Origin: an uncultured Photobacterium sp.
GTDB taxonomy: Bacteria; Pseudomonadota; Gammaproteobacteria; Enterobacterales; Vibrionaceae
Length of the DNA stretch: 64,000 bases
Direction: 5' to 3'
NCBI RefSeq assembly: GCF_947502415.1
Contig: NZ_CANMZV010000003.1
Span: 186,001 to 250,000 of the forward strand
In this document: positions 1-8,531 of the stretch, piece by piece
How the letters are laid out: each line of letters starts with the position of its first letter
Numbering within the stretch: position 1 is the stretch's first letter
Translations under genes and position numbers: made by a program
The notes under the pieces: model-generated
The model's input: only the letters and a program-made list of their open reading frames with translations
Database searches by the model: none
Told to the model about the DNA's origin: nothing

Positions 1-215
1 CGTACAACACGCCAACCACGAAGGAAGGCTACATGTACCGCGAAATCTTTGAAGAGCTATTCCCTCTTGCTGATGCTGCGAAGTGTGTACCTGGCGGCCC
101 GTCTATCGCATGTTCAAGCGCCAAGGCAATTGAATGGGATGAGAGCTTCAAAAACAGTGCCGACCCATCTGGCCGTGCCGTTGCAGCAGTTCACAACGAA
201 GCATACGACAAGTAA
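1..215 (+). CDS. asnB: Asparagine synthetase B, C-terminal fragment
   Basis: Only the last 71 or so codons are in the window; the gene enters from the left edge and the reading frame is read from base 3 to a TAA at 213-215. The visible tail contains TTKEGYMYREIFEELFP, then CVPGGPSIACSSAKAIEWD and DPSGRAVAAVH, which is the characteristic C-terminus of glutamine-hydrolysing asparagine synthetase AsnB. The enzyme makes asparagine from aspartate, glutamine and ATP in the cytoplasm; the fragment belongs to the synthetase domain, so neither the N-terminal glutaminase cysteine nor the ATP site can be checked here. It is followed after about 30 bp by a strong intrinsic terminator, so it ends its own transcript and is convergent with gsk. 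The identity is very likely; nothing can be said about start or regulation. Confidence 0.9.
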   Translation, partial: YNTPTTKEGYMYREIFEELFPLADAAKCVPGGPSIACSSAKAIEWDESFKNSADPSGRAVAAVHNEAYDK

Positions 216-243
216 GCAAGACAACTGCACGATAAAAATGACA

Positions 244-271
244 AAGCGGGAGCCATTGGCTCCCGCTTTTT
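244..271 (+). terminator. Rho-independent terminator of asnB
   Basis: The stem AGCGGGAGCC pairs with GGCTCCCGCT around a short ATT loop and is followed by a run of T. It lies 29 bp after the asnB stop codon. Confidence 0.9.
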
Positions 272-330
272 ATGCTTCCGAATAAGACAAAGAAGATTCA
301 GCAGTCCTTTGGTATTAAACGTCTTCAATA

Positions 331-356
331 AAAAAACCGCCTTTCGGCGGCTTTTC
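331..356. terminator. Bidirectional terminator between asnB and gsk
   Basis: An A-run, a CCGCC/GGCGG stem with a TTT loop, and a T-run make a hairpin that can terminate on both strands. It sits between the convergent asnB (+) and gsk (-) genes; for gsk it is about 130 bp after the stop codon. Confidence 0.75.
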
Positions 357-484
357 TATGAATTGCAATTAAGCACTTTTTTCAAAGCCAGTTCGTTCAA
401 GAGCAAAAAGAAAGTGCGGAGCTTATAAGCATAAGTGGGCACTTTCGATACCGATATTGAGCAAAGAGGCAAAGAAAACAGGGA

Positions 485-1789
485 TTAACGTTCCCAGTAT
501 GCTTCTTCCAAACTATCTTCACGCTCAGGCAGACCGCGAGAAAGACGTGGTGAGTGCTGTGCCAGAACCTCGTAACTCACACGGTTCGAGTACAGGCAAA
601 CCTGCGAGAACGATGAGTAAGTCAGGAAGCTATATTGATGCTTGCTCGACTTAGGCACATTTTCGCGGTGGTAGCGGTTCGCAGACATATCGTGCAACAG
701 TGCTGACAGTGCACCGTCACCGGCACCATTAGTATTCTTAATTCGCTCTGGGCCACCCATGTATGGTGCAATGTGCGAGAAGACTTTGATTGGTTCATCA
801 CAGTCAGTCTTCAGCATTGGTCGGCTGAACTCGTAACGGTTAAACTCTGGGATTTCACCCGGTAGCAACGGCAAGCTAGTCTCGCGCTTGGCTGCATTTT
901 CCGTATAACCGGCTGTGTACAAACCTACAGGACCAGCAGTGCAAAGCACAAGATCAACCCATTCCAGAGTTTTCTCTGAAGCAACAAGTGGATCATGTTC
1001 ACCCGTCAGTGCCTCAGCTTCGTCTTCGTTCATTGCAACAACTGTTACATGATCACGCAGGAAGTCACGCCACCACTGGGGATCATCTTCGATCACAAAC
1101 TTAGTACCCAGGGTCAGAACTACAGGTACGTCATGCTTTTTCGCATATTCGATAGCGCGCATTGTTGCTTCAGGCATTGGGTCACCGTCTTTACAGCGAA
1201 CCAGGTAAGCCGTCAGAACCAGCGCTGAAGCACGCTCAAATACTGACTCAGGAATGCTGTCAGGAGACAGCTGGTTCATGCGACCTTCGTTGATCGCGAA
1301 CGTACGCTCACCTTCTTTGGAGATCAGAGCAAAACAGCGACCAATCGGGCCACATACCGGCTGAAGGTGGTTCATATCCATACGGCTGGATGTATTACAA
1401 AGGTAACGGTATGCGTAGCTACCGATCTCAATGTCTTTACTCATCACGCCCAATAAAACTGAACGGTCATCAGCCAATACTGAGTAGTTGTGTAGGGTAT
1501 TACCAATAGTACCACCGGCAAATTCATGGCTGATCAGATCGTTTTCTTTCAGCTCCTGATACAGGGCTTCGGCTTTCTCGTCAGTAATTACCAGCGAGTG
1601 GCCTTTACTTAGCTCATAACGTTCCAGGAATTCATCATCGACACACGCTTCAATATCAACCAAAGTCTGGTCAATACCCACCACATGGGTACGTGTTAGA
1701 CGTTTTTCTTGTTTGGTTTGACTTAGAAGAGGATCACGCGCATGTACCGGAAAATAATGCTTAGATTTTCGTTGGCCTGGAAATTTCAT
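485..1789 (-). CDS. gsk: Inosine/guanosine kinase
   Basis: This 434-residue protein starts at the ATG giving MKFPGQRKSKHYFPVHARDP, which matches the N-terminus of E. coli Gsk (also 434 residues); an upstream TTG-type extension of 14 residues is not conserved and was dropped. Gsk phosphorylates inosine and guanosine to IMP and GMP in purine salvage and belongs to the PfkB/ribokinase family. The family fold shows in the glycine-rich segment EFAGGTIGNTLHNYS near residue 100 and in the C-terminal NTNGAGDGALSALL block near residue 355, where the GAGD aspartate is the catalytic base in PfkB kinases. It is transcribed leftward, convergent with asnB; hemH lies upstream in the same direction with a gap of 133 bp, so it may have its own promoter. 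No anomalies were seen. Confidence 0.95.
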   Translation of the reverse strand: MKFPGQRKSKHYFPVHARDPLLSQTKQEKRLTRTHVVGIDQTLVDIEACVDDEFLERYELSKGHSLVITDEKAEALYQELKENDLISHEFAGGTIGNTLHNYSVLADDRSVLLGVMSKDIEIGSYAYRYLCNTSSRMDMNHLQPVCGPIGRCFALISKEGERTFAINEGRMNQLSPDSIPESVFERASALVLTAYLVRCKDGDPMPEATMRAIEYAKKHDVPVVLTLGTKFVIEDDPQWWRDFLRDHVTVVAMNEDEAEALTGEHDPLVASEKTLEWVDLVLCTAGPVGLYTAGYTENAAKRETSLPLLPGEIPEFNRYEFSRPMLKTDCDEPIKVFSHIAPYMGGPERIKNTNGAGDGALSALLHDMSANRYHRENVPKSSKHQYSFLTYSSFSQVCLYSNRVSYEVLAQHSPRLSRGLPEREDSLEEAYWER

Positions 1790-1922
1790 GTCAATGAGCT
1801 GTATGTTGGGAAATTTTGCGAATTCTATCACAGAATATAGAACAGAAAAGAAAAAGCTCTCACACTTTTTGAGAACTTCAACTTTTTTTAAGGAAAGATA
1901 TGAGTACAGGCTTTACAAACTG

Positions 1923-2903
1923 TTACCACCCCTGACTATGCTGCTCCACCAGCCGAGCCATCATATCAATATGGGCAGGACGATCATTCAGACATGGGAT
2001 TAAGTTAAATTCTTCGCCCCCCGCCTCTATAAACGTTTCTTTGCATTGCTCGGCAATTTCTTCCAACGTTTCCAGGCAATCGACAGAAAAAGCCGGGCAC
2101 ATTACATCCAACCGTTTAACGCCCTTTTTAGCCAGTTCAGCAATAGTTTGATCTGTATATGGTTTGAGCCACTCTTCACGACCAAAGATTGACTGGTAAC
2201 TCATGCTCATTTTTTCCCGAGACATGCCCAAAGCGTCAGCAAGCAATGCTGTGGTTCCATTACAATGTTCCGGATACGGATCGCCATTGTCGGCGTAACG
2301 TTTAGGGATACCATGGTATGAACACAACAAATAGTCTGGTTTACCATGCTGCTTCCAGAAATCCGTAACGGAGCCAGCCAATGCGGCAATATAGTCCGGA
2401 TGATCAAAATACTGGTTCACAAAGCGTAATTCGGGGATATCAGCACGCGACTTCAGTACCTTGGCAACTTTATCGAATACCGCTGCCGTTGTCGTTCGCG
2501 AATACTGCGGATATAACGGCAACACCAACACCTTATCGCAGCCTTGCCGCTTCAAACTATCCAGGCCAGAAAGAATGCAAGGATTTCCATAAGTCATTCC
2601 CAGTTCCACTGGCACTCCAAGCTTATGATTAAGCTGCTGCTGCTGGCGGCGGGAATACACCATCAAGGGTGACCCCTCTTCCATCCAGACCGATTGGTAC
2701 AATTTAGCCACTTTCGGCGAACGAATAGGCAGAATCACGCCATGCAAGATCGGACACCACAACCAGCGCGTCATATCGACTACTCGCTGATCATGCAAAA
2801 ATTCAGACAAAAAACGTTTTACAGCCGCCGGCGAGGCTTCATCAGGGGTACCGAGGTTGACCAGCAACACCCCATATTTATTGTTATCGCTTTTCTGGCT
2901 CAT
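1923..2903 (-). CDS. hemH: Ferrochelatase (protoporphyrin ferro-lyase)
   Basis: The 326-residue product begins [21 protein letters not shown], and the VLLVNLGTP block is the standard ferrochelatase start. The enzyme inserts Fe2+ into protoporphyrin IX in the last step of heme synthesis. The active-site segment [16 protein letters not shown] near residue 195 carries the conserved histidine that takes part in metal insertion, and [14 protein letters not shown] near residue 270 carries the second conserved acidic site. Its length is usual for proteobacterial HemH (about 320). It lies downstream of adk on the same strand but is separated from it by a strong terminator, so it is probably transcribed separately. 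The adk-hemH order is common in gammaproteobacteria, which supports the call. Confidence 0.95.
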   Translation of the reverse strand: MSQKSDNNKYGVLLVNLGTPDEASPAAVKRFLSEFLHDQRVVDMTRWLWCPILHGVILPIRSPKVAKLYQSVWMEEGSPLMVYSRRQQQQLNHKLGVPVELGMTYGNPCILSGLDSLKRQGCDKVLVLPLYPQYSRTTTAAVFDKVAKVLKSRADIPELRFVNQYFDHPDYIAALAGSVTDFWKQHGKPDYLLCSYHGIPKRYADNGDPYPEHCNGTTALLADALGMSREKMSMSYQSIFGREEWLKPYTDQTIAELAKKGVKRLDVMCPAFSVDCLETLEEIAEQCKETFIEAGGEEFNLIPCLNDRPAHIDMMARLVEQHSQGW

Positions 2904-2973
2904 ACTATTCTTCGCAATATCTTAAGCGCTGACATATCAAAACTTTACCAGCTTTACTCCAAGCTGAACACCT

Positions 2974-3009
2974 ATAAAAAAACGGGCTAACCCTAAGGCC
3001 AACCCGTCT
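2974..3009 (-). terminator. Rho-independent terminator of adk
   Basis: Read on the minus strand, ACGGGTTGGCC pairs (with some G-T pairs) with GGGTTAGCCCGT around a TTA loop and is followed by seven T residues. It begins about 30 bp after the adk stop codon and 70 bp before hemH. Confidence 0.85.
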
Positions 3010-3040
3010 GTCACGTTCGCTTTACCGCATCAGGATGCAA

Positions 3041-3763
<723 letters not shown>

Positions 3764-3861
3764 CTATGGCCGGACTTCGATTACATGCTTTATCAGAATA
3801 CTATTTGACGCTGACAAGATAATCGATAAGAACTTAGTCAAACCGACGGATAACAGCCCAA

Positions 3862-5760
3862 TTATGACAACAGCTTATTTACCGCAGCCAGGAACTGAGA
3901 CGGATCTTCCACCGAGCCGCGTTCAGCCAGCATCGCCTGACCAAGCAGCATTTCAACCCAACGGCCAAACACTTCTTCATCTGCCTCATCCGCCATCTTA
4001 ATAACCAGCGCATGCTCTGGGTTCAGCTCAAGAATATACTTCACTTCCGGAGCTTCATGACCCGCCGCAGCCAGCAGCTTAGCCATTTGAGTACCCATTT
4101 CATTTTCGCCAGTCACGACAACTGCCGGCGTATCATGCAGTTTAAATGTCGTACGGACATCCTGAACGCGCTCACCCAAGTAAGATTTTGTGCGCTCAAT
4201 CACAGACTTAAATGCTTCTTCCGTCTCTTTGTGCTTCTCTTTCTCTTCTTCGTTTTCAAACTTAGATAGATCCAGATCCGCCTTTGTGATTGCCTGGAAG
4301 GACTTACCATCAAATTCTGGCAGGTGTCCCATCAGCCACTCATCGATACGATCATGCATAAGCAGCACTTCCAGCCCCTTAGCACGGAACTGCTCAAGGT
4401 GCGGGCTGTTCTTCGCAGCAGTAAAGCTGTCTGCAGTCAGGAAGTAAATCTTATCCTGACCTTCTTTCATACGCTCAACATAGTCGCCCAATGAAACGGT
4501 CTGCTCAACGCTGTCAGTATGAGTCGAACTGAAACGTAGTAGTTTCGCAACTTTCTCACGGTTAGCAAAATCTTCTGCCGGGCCTTCTTTCAGCACCTGA
4601 CCAAATTCATTCCACAGAGTCTGATACTTCTCTGTATCGTTCTTCGCCAGGCGATCCATCATAGTCAATGCACGCTTGGTACATGCCTTACGCAATGCCT
4701 GGGTTACTTTGTTGTCTTGCAGAATTTCACGAGAAACATTCAGCGGCAAATCGTTCGAGTCAATCAGACCACGCATAAAACGCAGGTAAGACGGCATAAA
4801 CTGCTGGGCATCATCCATGATAAAGACGCGCTGTACGTATAGCTTCAGCCCGTGCTTGCTTTCACGGTTATTAAGATCCCAAGGCGCCTTAGATGGAATA
4901 TAAAGCAGGCTGGTGTAATCCTGAGTGCCTTCTACGCGATTGTGGCTCCATGATAGCGGCTCAGCAAAGTCATGCGAAACGTGCTTGTAGAATTCCTGAT
5001 ATTCTTCATCGGAGATCTCAGACTTATTGCGGGTCCACAGGGCTTGAGCCTTGTTAATCTGTTCCCACTTTTTACCGGTTTCCTTGCCTTCTTCATCACA
5101 TTCCACGGTCTGAATTTGAACAGGAATACCGATATGGTCCGAGTACTTGCCGATAATGTCGCGCAGGCGATACTCACTCAAAAATTCTTTCTCATCAGCA
5201 CGCAAGTGCAAGATGATCTCAGTACCACGTTCAGCTTTCTCGATATCTTCAACCGAGTAATCTCCTTCGCCTGTTGAATGCCAACGAACAGCCTGATCGG
5301 CTGCAACACCTGCCATACGGGTATTCACTGTAACCGCATCTGCAACAATAAACGCAGAATAAAAGCCTACACCAAATTGACCGATCAACTGAGAGTCTTT
5401 TGACTGTTCATCGCTCAGTTGGGCAAAGAAATCCTTGGTGCCAGATTTGGCGATGGTACCCAGATGCTCAATCACATCTTCGCGAGTCATACCGATACCG
5501 TTATCACTTATGGTAAGCGTACCCGCCTCTTCGTTGAATGACAGCTTGACGCCCAGCTCAGCATTATTCTCATATAAATCAGGCTGTGACAATGCACGAA
5601 AACGCAGCTTATCGGCAGCATCCGACGCATTAGAAATCAGCTCACGCAGAAAGATCTCTTTGTTCGAATACAGTGAGTGGATCATCAGATGCAAAAGCTG
5701 TTTAACTTCCGACTGAAAACCGCGTGTTTCCTTGTTTTTATGGATATTTTGCTCGCTCAT
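3862..5760 (-). CDS. htpG: Molecular chaperone HtpG (bacterial Hsp90)
   Basis: The product from [20 protein letters not shown] is 632 residues, close to the E. coli length of 624; a GGAG ribosome site precedes this ATG, so the 15-residue upstream extension was rejected. HtpG is a cytosolic ATP-dependent dimeric chaperone that remodels clients together with DnaK. The N-terminal GHKL ATPase motifs are visible: [10 protein letters not shown] near residue 35, SDNGIGM near residue 80 and [15 protein letters not shown] near residue 125. The middle domain with [16 protein letters not shown] and the C-terminal dimerisation region are complete. It is divergent from toxR, an arrangement conserved in vibrios, and a sigma-32-like promoter sits 53-78 bp before its start codon. 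Confidence 0.97.
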   Translation of the reverse strand: MSEQNIHKNKETRGFQSEVKQLLHLMIHSLYSNKEIFLRELISNASDAADKLRFRALSQPDLYENNAELGVKLSFNEEAGTLTISDNGIGMTREDVIEHLGTIAKSGTKDFFAQLSDEQSKDSQLIGQFGVGFYSAFIVADAVTVNTRMAGVAADQAVRWHSTGEGDYSVEDIEKAERGTEIILHLRADEKEFLSEYRLRDIIGKYSDHIGIPVQIQTVECDEEGKETGKKWEQINKAQALWTRNKSEISDEEYQEFYKHVSHDFAEPLSWSHNRVEGTQDYTSLLYIPSKAPWDLNNRESKHGLKLYVQRVFIMDDAQQFMPSYLRFMRGLIDSNDLPLNVSREILQDNKVTQALRKACTKRALTMMDRLAKNDTEKYQTLWNEFGQVLKEGPAEDFANREKVAKLLRFSSTHTDSVEQTVSLGDYVERMKEGQDKIYFLTADSFTAAKNSPHLEQFRAKGLEVLLMHDRIDEWLMGHLPEFDGKSFQAITKADLDLSKFENEEEKEKHKETEEAFKSVIERTKSYLGERVQDVRTTFKLHDTPAVVVTGENEMGTQMAKLLAAAGHEAPEVKYILELNPEHALVIKMADEADEEVFGRWVEMLLGQAMLAERGSVEDPSQFLAAVNKLLS

Positions 5761-5812
5761 TTCAACTCCGTAATTAACTGTATTACGTAATTCATAACAA
5801 TTCATTATATAG

Positions 5813-5837
5813 ATATGGTCATCGACGGTAATTTCAA
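5813..5837 (-). promoter_or_regulatory. Sigma-32-like heat-shock promoter of htpG
   Basis: On the minus strand a GGTTGAAA -35 element is separated by 13 bp from a CCATAT -10 element, close to the sigma-32 consensus CTTGAAA-N13-CCCATNT. It lies 53-78 bp upstream of the htpG start. The divergent htpG heat-shock promoter next to toxR is known from Vibrio cholerae; the match here is by eye. Confidence 0.65.
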
Positions 5838-5861
5838 CCTAAAATACGGTTTTTATATAAT
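5833..5861 (+). promoter_or_regulatory. Possible sigma-70 promoter of toxRS
   Basis: A perfect TATAAT at 5856-5861 is preceded at 17 bp by TTCAAC, a poor -35 match. It would drive toxR with a leader of about 85 bases, and its -35 overlaps the -35 of the htpG heat-shock promoter on the other strand. Confidence 0.4.
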
Positions 5862-5951
5862 TTAGATTTTTTCAGCCTGTTCTTATGATGATTAATATTC
5901 AGACCATATTCAGGCAAATCATGATATACAAGCCGCTCAACTGTACCATCG

Positions 5952-6833
5952 GTGCTAAAAATGAATAACGCTTCAAATAAGTTTTTGATTGGGAATAGAT
6001 TCATATTTGACCCATATGACAATAGCCTGATCGACCAATTCGAGAACGATGAACTCACCCGACTTGGCAGCAATGAAAGCCGTGCATTAAGCCTCCTTAT
6101 CGAAGAGCCAGGGGCTATCATCACTCGTATCCGCTTACATAACTATGTATGGCGCGAACAAGGCTTTGAAGTTGATGACTCAAGCCTGACTCAGGCCATT
6201 TCGACGCTTCGAAAGGCACTGAAAGACTCAACCAAATCACCGGAATTCATCAAGACAGTGCCTAAGCGTGGCTATCAGATGATTGCGCCGATTGAAGAAT
6301 TTAGCGCTAAACTCGATGTTGCCGAACCAGCCTATAAAGCAAACCAGTCAAATGCCGCCGAACCGGAATCGGGCAACTTACAGCCGGCATCAATGCCGCC
6401 GCTCCAGAGCACAGCAACTATCGCTGGAGAATTCAGCGCCCATAGTAAGCCAAGAGCTCGCCGGCCCAAGTCGACATTGAACCTACTCAGTGGTATCGCG
6501 ATCCTCATCGCCTGCCTGCTGCCGATCCTGGTCAACATGAGCTTCCCGCCCAAATCAGCAGCTTTTAAGCCGCTGCTTGAAATTGACGGTATAAAAGTAT
6601 TAACCCCGAAAAACCATCCGGATATTTCTCAATGGAACTCAATGATCACCAGCTGTGTAGAAAACTACCTCCAGCATCATAAAGGTGATATTCGCCCTGT
6701 CGAAATAATCGCAACAGGGGGGCAAAGCAAGCAACTATGGCTCAACTACATCCACAATACATCTGAGCCAACCGAAAACGTTACGCTACGTTTGCTAACG
6801 AGCCATGAGGACAATACTCAGCTATGTCAGTGA
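5952..6833 (+). CDS. toxR: Transmembrane transcriptional regulator ToxR
   Basis: This 293-residue protein has the ToxR layout: an OmpR-type winged-helix DNA-binding domain in the cytoplasm (residues about 15-115, with RLGSNESRALSLL, then VWREQGFEVDDSSLTQAIST and KTVPKRGYQMIAP), a low-complexity linker, one membrane span (LLSGIAILIACLLPILVNM, about residues 178-197) and a periplasmic domain. Two periplasmic cysteines, one in ITSCVENY and one in the terminal QLCQ, correspond to the redox pair of V. cholerae ToxR. In vibrios ToxR senses bile and envelope state and controls porins and virulence genes. The start is either the GTG at 5952 or the ATG at 5961. toxS begins before the toxR stop codon, so the two are translationally coupled. 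A ToxR-type site is proposed upstream of the porin at 14,538. Confidence 0.95.
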   Translation: MLKMNNASNKFLIGNRFIFDPYDNSLIDQFENDELTRLGSNESRALSLLIEEPGAIITRIRLHNYVWREQGFEVDDSSLTQAISTLRKALKDSTKSPEFIKTVPKRGYQMIAPIEEFSAKLDVAEPAYKANQSNAAEPESGNLQPASMPPLQSTATIAGEFSAHSKPRARRPKSTLNLLSGIAILIACLLPILVNMSFPPKSAAFKPLLEIDGIKVLTPKNHPDISQWNSMITSCVENYLQHHKGDIRPVEIIATGGQSKQLWLNYIHNTSEPTENVTLRLLTSHEDNTQLCQ

Positions 6834-7372
6834 CTAATAAACGAGATCTAATGCCATCCTTCGTAAAACGATACTGGGCATTCATTATATTGGCCCTATC
6901 GGCAATATTCAGTGCCTGGTTATATTTCTCCAGCGACTACAAGCAAGAGCAACTGTTAATGTCACGTGAATGGCTGTCGAGCTCTGTCAGCCGAATCCAA
7001 CCGACGCAACTTGATCAGCTTGGAATGCTGCGCAGGGTTGAGCAAAACAGTCATGTGGTCTACCTGCCCAACCACTCGTACTCACGTATCACCCAGCTCA
7101 AGCTGTTCAGCGAAAGCGAGCAGCCGTTAACTTTGCATATTTCTGAATCTGGCAACTGGGATGTCAGCGGAGGCTACCTACTGACAGAGCCAATGGAGTT
7201 CAAAGATATTACCTCCGGTCAAAATCAAGACTTCAAGAAACATCACCTATCGGTTGTTAAACAAGTTTTCCGCATGGATGCCCAGCAAAGCCGCCGAATT
7301 GATGTTATCAACGAAAAGTCGCTGCTACTTACCAGTCTGACCTACGGCTCAAATATCCTGTATTCGTTGTAA
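6824..7372 (+). CDS. toxS: ToxS, periplasmic partner of ToxR
   Basis: The 182-residue product overlaps toxR by 10 bases and is the second gene of the toxRS operon. It has a short cytoplasmic head, one membrane segment (YWAFIILALSAIFSAWLYF, about residues 17-35) and a periplasmic beta-rich domain with SREWLSSSV, HVVYLPNHSYSRI and LTSLTYGSNILYSL, which fit the ToxS family. ToxS stabilises the periplasmic domain of ToxR and together they form the bile-sensing module. An internal ATG at 6851 (MPSFVKRYW) could be the true start because V. cholerae ToxS has a shorter head, but the overlapping start allows coupling. The gene is convergent with recR. Confidence 0.92.
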   Translation: MSVTNKRDLMPSFVKRYWAFIILALSAIFSAWLYFSSDYKQEQLLMSREWLSSSVSRIQPTQLDQLGMLRRVEQNSHVVYLPNHSYSRITQLKLFSESEQPLTLHISESGNWDVSGGYLLTEPMEFKDITSGQNQDFKKHHLSVVKQVFRMDAQQSRRIDVINEKSLLLTSLTYGSNILYSL

Positions 7373-7394
7373 GAAAAGCAGCTTAGGTAAGCCT

Positions 7395-7431
7395 AAAAAA
7401 AGGGGGGGGGGAAACATTGACTTCCCCCCAA
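7395..7431 (-). terminator. Terminator of the dnaX-ybaB-recR operon
   Basis: On the minus strand a GGGGGGAA arm pairs with a TTCCCCCC arm around a seven-base loop, followed by more C and then a run of seven T. The plus strand carries a run of ten G at 7402-7411. It lies between the convergent toxS and recR genes, about 140 bp after the recR stop. Confidence 0.7.
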
Positions 7432-7567
7432 TGACAATGAACATCCCTATAATTAACTACTTAAGTAATACCAAAGAAAACAAAAAAAAGGCAAAAAAAT
7501 ACCAACGTCCAGATAACTCTGTCAGTTGGCATTTATTGAAGTGGATTTACTTTCAATTAATCCATTT

Positions 7568-8170
7568 TTAATAGAGCTTATGGCGTCCTGCAATGGAATG
7601 AGACAGGGTGGTACCATCGACCAGTTCTAGCTCACCGCCAACAGGCACACCATGGGCAATGCGGGTTGCCGGAATGTCGTACTCGCTACATAGCTCGGCA
7701 ATATAGTGCGCTGTCGCCTCACCTTCCACAGTCGGATTTGTCGCCAGTATCAGTTCCGAAATATGCTCGTTCTGCATCCGGAACTCAAGCACATCCAGTC
7801 CAATATCTGAAGGTCCAATCCCGTCTAGCGGAGACAAGTGTCCCATCAAAACGAAATAACGACCTGAAAACTGTCCTGTTGACTCAACAGCAACAATATC
7901 GGCCGGGGTTTCGACCACACAGATCTGGCCATTTTCCTGACGACGAGGATTAGCGCAGATAGCACAAACATCCTCTTCAGTGAAAGTACGACAGCTTTGG
8001 CAATGCCCGATATCCGTCATTGCTTTACTCAGAGCCTCTGCCAGCTGCAAACCGCCCTGACGATTACGCTGCAACAAACTGAAGGCCATCCGTTGCGCCG
8101 ACTTGGGGCCAACCCCAGGCAAACAACGCAAGGCCTCCATCAACTGTTCCAGTAAAAGACTGGTACGCAT
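7568..8170 (-). CDS. recR: Recombination mediator protein RecR
   Basis: The 200-residue protein starts [20 protein letters not shown] and has the RecR architecture: a helix-hairpin-helix ([14 protein letters not shown], residues 17-30), a four-cysteine zinc module (CQSC then CAIC, near residues 54-72), a Toprim domain ([15 protein letters not shown], then [15 protein letters not shown]) and a C-terminal Walker B-like segment. RecR works with RecF and RecO to load RecA at single-strand gaps. It is the last gene of the dnaX-ybaB-recR operon, only 3 bp after ybaB, the usual gammaproteobacterial order. All expected residues are present. Confidence 0.97.
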   Translation of the reverse strand: MRTSLLLEQLMEALRCLPGVGPKSAQRMAFSLLQRNRQGGLQLAEALSKAMTDIGHCQSCRTFTEEDVCAICANPRRQENGQICVVETPADIVAVESTGQFSGRYFVLMGHLSPLDGIGPSDIGLDVLEFRMQNEHISELILATNPTVEGEATAHYIAELCSEYDIPATRIAHGVPVGGELELVDGTTLSHSIAGRHKLY

Positions 8171-8173
8171 TGA

Positions 8174-8503
8174 TTAGAATGGCATCTTAAAGCCAGCAGG
8201 TAGGTTCATACCACCTGTAACACCAGCCATTTTCTCTTTCTGAGCTTCTTCTACGCGTCGTGCTGCATCGTTGAATGCGGCAGCAATCAGATCTTCCAGC
8301 ATGTCTTTGTCGTCTTCCATCAGGCTGTCATCCAGCTCAACACGACGAACACTGTGACTACCAGTAATTGTTACTTTCACTAGGCCAGCACCAGACTCGC
8401 CAGTTACTTCCATGTTTGCGATCTCTTCTTGCATCTGCTGCATGCGCTCTTGCATCTGCTGCGCCTGCTTCATCATGTTAGCCATACCGCCTTTACCAAA
8501 CAT
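8174..8503 (-). CDS. ybaB: YbaB/EbfC family nucleoid-associated protein
   Basis: This 109-residue protein begins [20 protein letters not shown] and is the YbaB/EbfC family by its methionine- and glutamine-rich N-terminal coiled coil, the central [18 protein letters not shown] strand region and the C-terminal glycine-rich tail. The family forms tweezer-like dimers that bind DNA and is linked to replication and repair genes by constant neighbourhood. Here it sits 28 bp after dnaX and 3 bp before recR, so it is certainly in that operon. Its exact cellular role is not settled in the family. Confidence 0.95.
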   Translation of the reverse strand: MFGKGGMANMMKQAQQMQERMQQMQEEIANMEVTGESGAGLVKVTITGSHSVRRVELDDSLMEDDKDMLEDLIAAAFNDAARRVEEAQKEKMAGVTGGMNLPAGFKMPF

Positions 8504-8531
8504 ACTTTCTCTCTCTATTGGTCTGGTTAAT

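Noticed and set aside
1832-1922. AAGCTCTCA/TGAGAACTT hairpin as hemH terminator
   Set aside because: The stem has a mismatch and its T-run lies on the wrong side for the minus strand; left unassigned.
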